Origin: Syntrophaceae bacterium
Lineage (GTDB): Bacteria; Desulfobacterota; Syntrophia; Syntrophales; UBA2185
NCBI GenBank assembly: GCA_017885225.1
Contig: JAFNGM010000064.1
Span: forward strand, 21,744-33,054
Direction of reading: 5' to 3'
Length of the DNA stretch: 11,311 nt
The first letter of the stretch is position 1; each line of letters opens with the position of its first letter. Positions 7,044-11,311 of this stretch are shown piece after piece. The notes beneath the pieces are model-generated. The model worked only from the letters and a program-made list of their open reading frames with translations, had not been told where the DNA came from and made no database searches. The position numbers and the translations under genes are program-made.

Positions 7044-8592
7044 GATTATGAATGATGCACATTTGTTTAAAATGATATTAACCCACGCGGATATAAGACA
7101 AATCGAAAAAGAGGGGCTGAGCGTTGATCAGGTGCTGGCGCAGATCGAACTTTTCAAGAGAGGCGCCTTTCCGGTCACATTGAACAGGCCTTGTACTATA
7201 AACGATGGGATTGTAGCCATTCCCGAAGGGAATCTGAACACGATAACGGCATTATATGAAGCGGAAGTCCGGAAGGGGAGAATGCTGAAATTCGTGCCTG
7301 CATCCGGCGCTGCAAGCCGCATGTTTAAAGACTGGTATAGATGTTTTGAAGAAGGCGGTTTTGAATCCCAAGAAGCAGGTGCGGCATTCATCATCAGCGT
7401 GAAGAAATACGCTTTTTTTAATGATTTGCTTGATGCGATCTCCCGTAAAGGTGAAGATATTACACAGCTCATAGAGGCAAAGAGAATGCCCGAAATATTG
7501 GAGTATGTGTTGACATCGAAAGGGTTGAATTATGGAAATCTGCCGAAGGCACTTCTGAAATTTCATGTATACCCGGATGGCAATCGAACCGCCCTCGAAG
7601 AGCATCTCGTAGAGGCAGCCCTCTATGTAAAAGATGCACACAAAATATGTCGTCTCCATTATACGGTTTCCGAAGAGCATCAGAAACAAGTAGAAGAGTA
7701 TCTGTTACAGATTAAAGAACCCTATGAAAAATATTATGAGGTAAAATATGACATCATTCTCTCCTGCCAGAAATCCTCAACCAATACTGTCGCGGTAGAT
7801 TTGGATAACCGTCCGTTTCATGACCAGCAGGGAATGCTTGTGTTCAGACCCGGGGGACATGGGGCGCTTCTTGAGAATTTAAATGGTATTGACGGAGACA
7901 TAATTTTTTTAAAAAATATTGATAATGTGGTTTCTGACAGATTAAAACCGGCCACAATATTGTATAAAAAGATTTTGGGGGGTTATCTCATATCCCTTCA
8001 GAACGAGATATTCCGTTATCTGCGAATGTTAGTGAAGGAAGATCCAGGCGAAGATACGATAGCGGAGATAGAATTGTATTGTGAGAAGATGCTTCATATT
8101 GTGTTCCCGCCTGGGTTTAAACATTTGCCTCTGCGGGAGAAACGCATTTTTATTTTTAATAAGCTGAACAGACCTATTCGGGTATGCGGCATGGTAAAAA
8201 ATGAAGGAGAACCAGGAGGAGGACCTTTCTGGGTGAACGAGGAAGACGGTACACAATCTTTACAAATCATCGAAGAATCACAGATAGATTTACGTGAAAA
8301 AGAACAGAAGGCCATCTGGAAATCAGCAACGCATTTCAATCCTGTCGATCTTGTATGCGGGGTGAAGGATTATCGTGCCCAGAAATTCAATCTCCCCGAG
8401 TTTGTAAATGAAAAGGCATATTTCATATCACAAAAATCCGAGAAGGGCAGGGATCTCAGGGCTCTTGAGCTTCCAGGTCTGTGGAATGGCTCCATGGCTG
8501 CCTGGAATACTATTTTCGTGGAAGTGCCCATCGATACGTTCAATCCTGTGAAGACAGTCTATGATTTGCTGAGGCCGCAGCATTTGGCCTGA
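7042..8592 (+). CDS. DUF4301-type protein, probable divergent nucleotidyltransferase-like (GT-A) enzyme
   Basis: About 516 residues, recognised as DUF4301 from FVPASGAASRMFK (84-96) and its surroundings; the family's biochemical role is not known to me. Several segments resemble UDP-sugar/UDP-HexNAc pyrophosphorylases in the right order. The phosphate-loop-like P86-A-S-G-A-A-S-R93-M recalls the GGxGTRL loop. K169-ALLKFH with the nearby R182-TALEEHL matches the sugar-1-phosphate-side segment. The stretch RPGGHGALLENL (269-280) plus IIFLKNIDNV (287-296) is very like the 'GHG...NIDN' signature of those enzymes. A nucleotide-sugar or related pyrophosphorylase activity is therefore my inference. 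The protein looks cytosolic, with no signal peptide or TM. The start is uncertain: GTG 7042 is the most upstream in-frame start here, ATG 7048 and ATG 7072 are alternatives, and none has a Shine-Dalgarno. It stands alone between the kinase terminator and a convergent gene. Confidence 0.85.
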   Translation: MIMNDAHLFKMILTHADIRQIEKEGLSVDQVLAQIELFKRGAFPVTLNRPCTINDGIVAIPEGNLNTITALYEAEVRKGRMLKFVPASGAASRMFKDWYRCFEEGGFESQEAGAAFIISVKKYAFFNDLLDAISRKGEDITQLIEAKRMPEILEYVLTSKGLNYGNLPKALLKFHVYPDGNRTALEEHLVEAALYVKDAHKICRLHYTVSEEHQKQVEEYLLQIKEPYEKYYEVKYDIILSCQKSSTNTVAVDLDNRPFHDQQGMLVFRPGGHGALLENLNGIDGDIIFLKNIDNVVSDRLKPATILYKKILGGYLISLQNEIFRYLRMLVKEDPGEDTIAEIELYCEKMLHIVFPPGFKHLPLREKRIFIFNKLNRPIRVCGMVKNEGEPGGGPFWVNEEDGTQSLQIIEESQIDLREKEQKAIWKSATHFNPVDLVCGVKDYRAQKFNLPEFVNEKAYFISQKSEKGRDLRALELPGLWNGSMAAWNTIFVEVPIDTFNPVKTVYDLLRPQHLA

Positions 8593-8600
8593 CAAAAGTC

Positions 8601-9626
8601 TCATATCATCCGCTGTTCAGCGTCTTCTCTCTGTGCCGCTTTTATCCTGATAGTCTGTGAGCTATCTCCTTTCCTGCACACAACAACAACGTCCTCATCT
8701 TTTGGGGCATCACTATAAAGGGCGCAGAGAGACGCGGCATAGTGGACTGTCGTATCATCGCTTTGAGAGGGAACGAGAACGGTCGGTCCGGGAAACTGTG
8801 CCATATGAATTAAGACGTCCTCTCCCGTGGACAATCTCTCGAGCGACTCGTTTTCAAAGCTATTCCGCCCGACAATAATTCTGGACGCATCATTAATACG
8901 AAAGTGTCTGCCATGTTTCAGGAGTTCTATATCCCTTGTCAGGAAATTCCTGTGATACGCAAAAAGGTCCCTCAGCCTTTTTGTAAACATGGGATCGGTG
9001 AGCAGGCATCCTCCCGCAGGCGCGGCGTAACCGGTGATACCATAACGCTGTGCGAGTTCAATCTGGTTTTTTCTGCTTCTTCCCCGGATGGCCAGGAGTC
9101 TTTGACGGTCCACTTTACCCTCAGTTTCAAGCTTCGTTTCAGGGAGAAGCTTTGCGCTCAAAGGTCTTATAATGTAATCCTGGTACCCTGAATTTTTCGC
9201 AACGACATGAAGGGACTGTTTCGTTTGGGACATGGGGCGCTGGCCGAGAACTTCCCCCGTGAATATGAAATCCGCCCTCGTATCTTTCATTATACCGCCG
9301 GCAATTTTCAGCATAAGCGTATGACAATCTATGCATGGATTCATATTCTTTCCGTATCCATACTTAGGAGCCTTCAAAATCTCCAGATGTTCTTCCGTGA
9401 TGTCTATTATTGTGAGGGTGAGACCGATTATCTTTGCTGCAGCCTTGGCCTTTTTCTCACCAAAAAAAGGGGTTTTAAATGTGACCCCCAGAACTTCAAT
9501 ACCCTGTTCCAGAATGACCTTTACGGCAAGGGTGCTGTCAAGACCTCCGGAAAATAATGAGATTCCTTTTACTTTCAATAACGATTCTTCTCCTTTTTTG
9601 TTGCTCAAAGGATTCGAGGGTTCCAT
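8601..9626 (-). CDS. PP-loop tRNA thiolase-like (MnmA/ThiI-related) enzyme fused to an NFACT-R-like (DUF814) domain
   Basis: 341 residues from the ATG at 9626. Residues 20 to about 215 form an ATP-pyrophosphatase (PP-loop) domain: SGGLDS at 26-31 is the ATP-binding loop, N96-P-C98-I-D-C101 is the cysteine pair seen in MnmA-type 2-thiouridylases, and P203-AGGC207-LLTDP supplies a further conserved-looking cysteine. Such enzymes adenylate a base and deliver sulfur to it, so RNA (probably tRNA) thiolation is the likely role; no THUMP domain as in ThiI is present. Residues about 240-325 resemble NFACT-R, the RNA-associated domain of Rqc2/FbpA proteins: V252-GRNSFENESL, H274-MAQFPGPTV and AASLCALYS. 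The start is doubtful: the ATG lacks a Shine-Dalgarno, whereas TTG at 9578 (residue 17) follows AAGGAG by 11 bases and would start right before the PP-loop strand. It lies 81 bases downstream of the LysM gene on the same strand, possibly one operon. Confidence 0.88.
   Translation of the reverse strand: MEPSNPLSNKKGEESLLKVKGISLFSGGLDSTLAVKVILEQGIEVLGVTFKTPFFGEKKAKAAAKIIGLTLTIIDITEEHLEILKAPKYGYGKNMNPCIDCHTLMLKIAGGIMKDTRADFIFTGEVLGQRPMSQTKQSLHVVAKNSGYQDYIIRPLSAKLLPETKLETEGKVDRQRLLAIRGRSRKNQIELAQRYGITGYAAPAGGCLLTDPMFTKRLRDLFAYHRNFLTRDIELLKHGRHFRINDASRIIVGRNSFENESLERLSTGEDVLIHMAQFPGPTVLVPSQSDDTTVHYAASLCALYSDAPKDEDVVVVCRKGDSSQTIRIKAAQREDAEQRMI
9590..9595 (-). promoter_or_regulatory. Shine-Dalgarno-like AAGGAG favouring a TTG start at 9578
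   Basis: On the minus strand AAGGAG (9595 to 9590) lies 11 bases before TTG (9578-9576), which encodes residue 17 of the longer model. The spacing is somewhat long, but the ATG at 9626 has no such site at all. The shorter protein would begin LKVKGISLFSGG, a typical N-terminus for a PP-loop enzyme. Confidence 0.4.
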
Positions 9627-9707
9627 ATTTAACTACCATGAACAATGCACGTAAATCCTTGATACCGTGAATCCCGAACGCGATGACAATGATCTCGGAG
9701 GCGTGTC

Positions 9708-11311
9708 TCAATATTTGACAATGGTTATTTCCCGCTTATTGTGAAGCAGACTATAGATATCCCGATCGATATCGAATTCAGTCAGATAGATATGCCCTTT
9801 ATCGCGTGCTGTTTTAAAGGCAGGGAAACTGATGCGGGCCTTTGGGTAATCGGTCTTTTCAGGAAATGAGAATATAAAGTTATCATATGAAAAGGGGATA
9901 TTTATCGACTGTAAAACCTTTCCAATAACGGATTTTAGAGGTTCTCCATCTTCAAATATGACGACTTCCGTTCCTCTGGTTCGTAAATTGTCTATGTATT
10001 GCTGGGGGATTCTCTTGGAGTGAAATATGATGTGTGTGTCCCCCTTTTTTACAAGGAGGTCGATTTTCATGGATAGGTTAAAACCTTCTTTGCCTGTTTC
10101 AAATACAGTGAACTCAGAATCTTTCACTGCGCGGTAACCCAATAAAAGAAGAAGTGCATCGGCAAGTTCTACGTTTGTTCGTGAGGGGAGGCTGGATAAC
10201 TGGGGCAATGCATATTTTTCATCCGGCGCACTCATCACACCTTGACCATCCAGGATTTCCGTAATCATCGTGCCGCTTTTTTCTGCGTATGCAATGAGTT
10301 TTCTGGGTAAGAGCTCAGAAATATCCTTGATAAAGGACAACCCCTGTGAATACGATTTATCAGAGGCGTTTTTCTTTGTAATCAGCCAGTCCAGAGCAAG
10401 AGTTGTCCGTGGAGTTTCTCCGATGAGGTGGGGGTTTGTACTTTTTGCCATGGTATATTCACGTGATGAATCAACAATTTTCTTAATAATGGTTGCGGTA
10501 CCGTCAAAATTGTTGACTTTTACGAAATTATAATTTTTCCAGCTCGCGTGGATGATATTTTTGAGGGAATCCGGTATCTGATCGGAAAAATCCAGGAGAA
10601 TCCTACTTCCATCATCAAGTTCAGCAACTGGTATCGCGGAACAGTCAACAGTTACCTGGCCTGCTTTAGGGATGGGGATATAGTATTTCCCCGATGTTAT
10701 GAGACTTCCCTTCATGCGGCTGATTACGTGTCCGATTATTGCAAGACGGGTTTCCGGCACCATAACCTGTTTTTCTTTCAATTCATCTTTGATGAGCGGG
10801 GACGACTCCGCCTCTGACGCCTTCTTCTCTTGCGTGGTAAGTACAATGCCTCTTCGCGGCAGCCGCAGCGCATGCCCAGGATAAATCAGGTCATAGTTCT
10901 TGATAGTGGGATTGAGCCGTTTAATGTCATTTACGGTTCTTCTTAGCTCATATGGTGCAACATGTAATTGCCGGATGGCAATCCTGGTGATGGAATCACC
11001 TTTCTTTATTATATAATCCGTTGATCCTTCGCGGTGCGGAGTTATGTCGGGGAGATATATGATGTCGCCGGGTTCTATTTTATCTACATCTTTAATGTGT
11101 GGATTCAGAGCCTTTATTATGGTATGTCGGCCCGAGGTTATGCCGACTTGTGTACGCAGGATGTCGAAGAGCCATTCACCTTTTTTCACCACATAGGGAC
11201 GTTTCTTTGACAGAGAGGTCGCTGTTTTTCGAAATTCGATATGAGCTGTTTCGTCCTTCGCCTGGATTATTTCGAAGGTCCCTGAGAGAAAGACACACGA
11301 TATAAAAATAA
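9708..11311 (-). CDS. exported protein with two LysM repeats and an unrecognised C-terminal region, 5'-truncated
   Basis: At least 533 residues are visible; the gene continues past the right edge. The first in-window start, GTG 11192, is not the true start: the frame is open for 39 more codons to base 11309, and that GTG falls inside the LysM signature YVVKKGEW. The extra residues begin IFISCVFLSGTF and continue to IIQAKDETA, the hydrophobic core and probable cleavage region of a Sec signal peptide, so export is likely and the start should lie only slightly beyond the edge. LysM1 spans about 11204-11049 (ending IYLPD) and LysM2 about 11015-10857 (YIIKKGDSITRIA to LRLPR); such repeats bind the N-acetylglucosamine backbone of peptidoglycan. 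The remaining roughly 380 residues have no TM helix and match no family I know. Near the end, alternating hydrophobic strands such as THIIFHSKRIP and GTEVVIFEDG suggest an alpha/beta fold. A wall-anchored envelope protein is the safe description. Confidence 0.85.
   Translation of the reverse strand, partial: IFISCVFLSGTFEIIQAKDETAHIEFRKTATSLSKKRPYVVKKGEWLFDILRTQVGITSGRHTIIKALNPHIKDVDKIEPGDIIYLPDITPHREGSTDYIIKKGDSITRIAIRQLHVAPYELRRTVNDIKRLNPTIKNYDLIYPGHALRLPRRGIVLTTQEKKASEAESSPLIKDELKEKQVMVPETRLAIIGHVISRMKGSLITSGKYYIPIPKAGQVTVDCSAIPVAELDDGSRILLDFSDQIPDSLKNIIHASWKNYNFVKVNNFDGTATIIKKIVDSSREYTMAKSTNPHLIGETPRTTLALDWLITKKNASDKSYSQGLSFIKDISELLPRKLIAYAEKSGTMITEILDGQGVMSAPDEKYALPQLSSLPSRTNVELADALLLLLGYRAVKDSEFTVFETGKEGFNLSMKIDLLVKKGDTHIIFHSKRIPQQYIDNLRTRGTEVVIFEDGEPLKSVIGKVLQSINIPFSYDNFIFSFPEKTDYPKARISFPAFKTARDKGHIYLTEFDIDRDIYSLLHNKREITIVKY

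Noticed and set aside
11190..11192. GTG 11192 as the true start of the LysM protein
   Set aside because: It is inside the LysM motif and the open frame continues upstream into a signal-peptide-like segment.

Overview
The window shows a mid-GC bacterial chromosome segment with three plus-strand transcription units followed by two minus-strand genes. Gene content suggests an anaerobic Desulfobacterota (former Deltaproteobacteria, of the Syntrophales/Syntrophorhabdales/Geobacter kind): an HAE1-type RND pump, a CHASE2-type Ser/Thr kinase with TPR-like repeats, and a PP-loop thiolase fused to an NFACT-R-like domain. This taxonomic guess rests on recognising families, not on any search. No tRNA, rRNA, CRISPR array, insertion sequence or phage gene was seen.

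Left (1-2627): the 3' four fifths of an RND inner-membrane exporter gene, cut by the window edge. A 29-codon reading frame overlaps its stop codon in an ATGA arrangement. A roughly 200-base AT-rich gap follows, with a plausible sigma70-type promoter at 2716-2743.

Centre (2826-7024): a compact phospho-signalling operon. It encodes a membrane receptor kinase (CHASE2 sensor, TM segments, TPR-like repeats, PknB-type kinase), a PP2C phosphatase, a protein with one intact and one degenerate FHA domain, and a very basic 34-residue polypeptide. A strong intrinsic terminator closes it. Kinase (writer), phosphatase (eraser) and FHA protein (reader) would form a complete threonine-phosphorylation circuit. 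Asp-x-Thr-hydrophobic-hydrophobic motifs in the kinase linker and in the FHA protein linker are candidate phosphosites linking the two.

Right (7042-11311): a DUF4301-type protein (plus strand) with sequence features of a sugar-nucleotide pyrophosphorylase-like GT-A enzyme. It converges, with only 8 bases between stop codons, on two minus-strand genes. These are a PP-loop RNA-thiolation enzyme with a C-terminal NFACT-R-like domain, preceded by an exported protein with two LysM repeats and a large unrecognised C-terminal region. The LysM gene runs off the right edge: its frame stays open upstream of the first GTG and encodes a partial signal peptide.

The parts most worth following up are the complete kinase/phosphatase/FHA/microprotein operon, the pyrophosphorylase-like motifs of the DUF4301 protein, and the thiolase/NFACT-R fusion.
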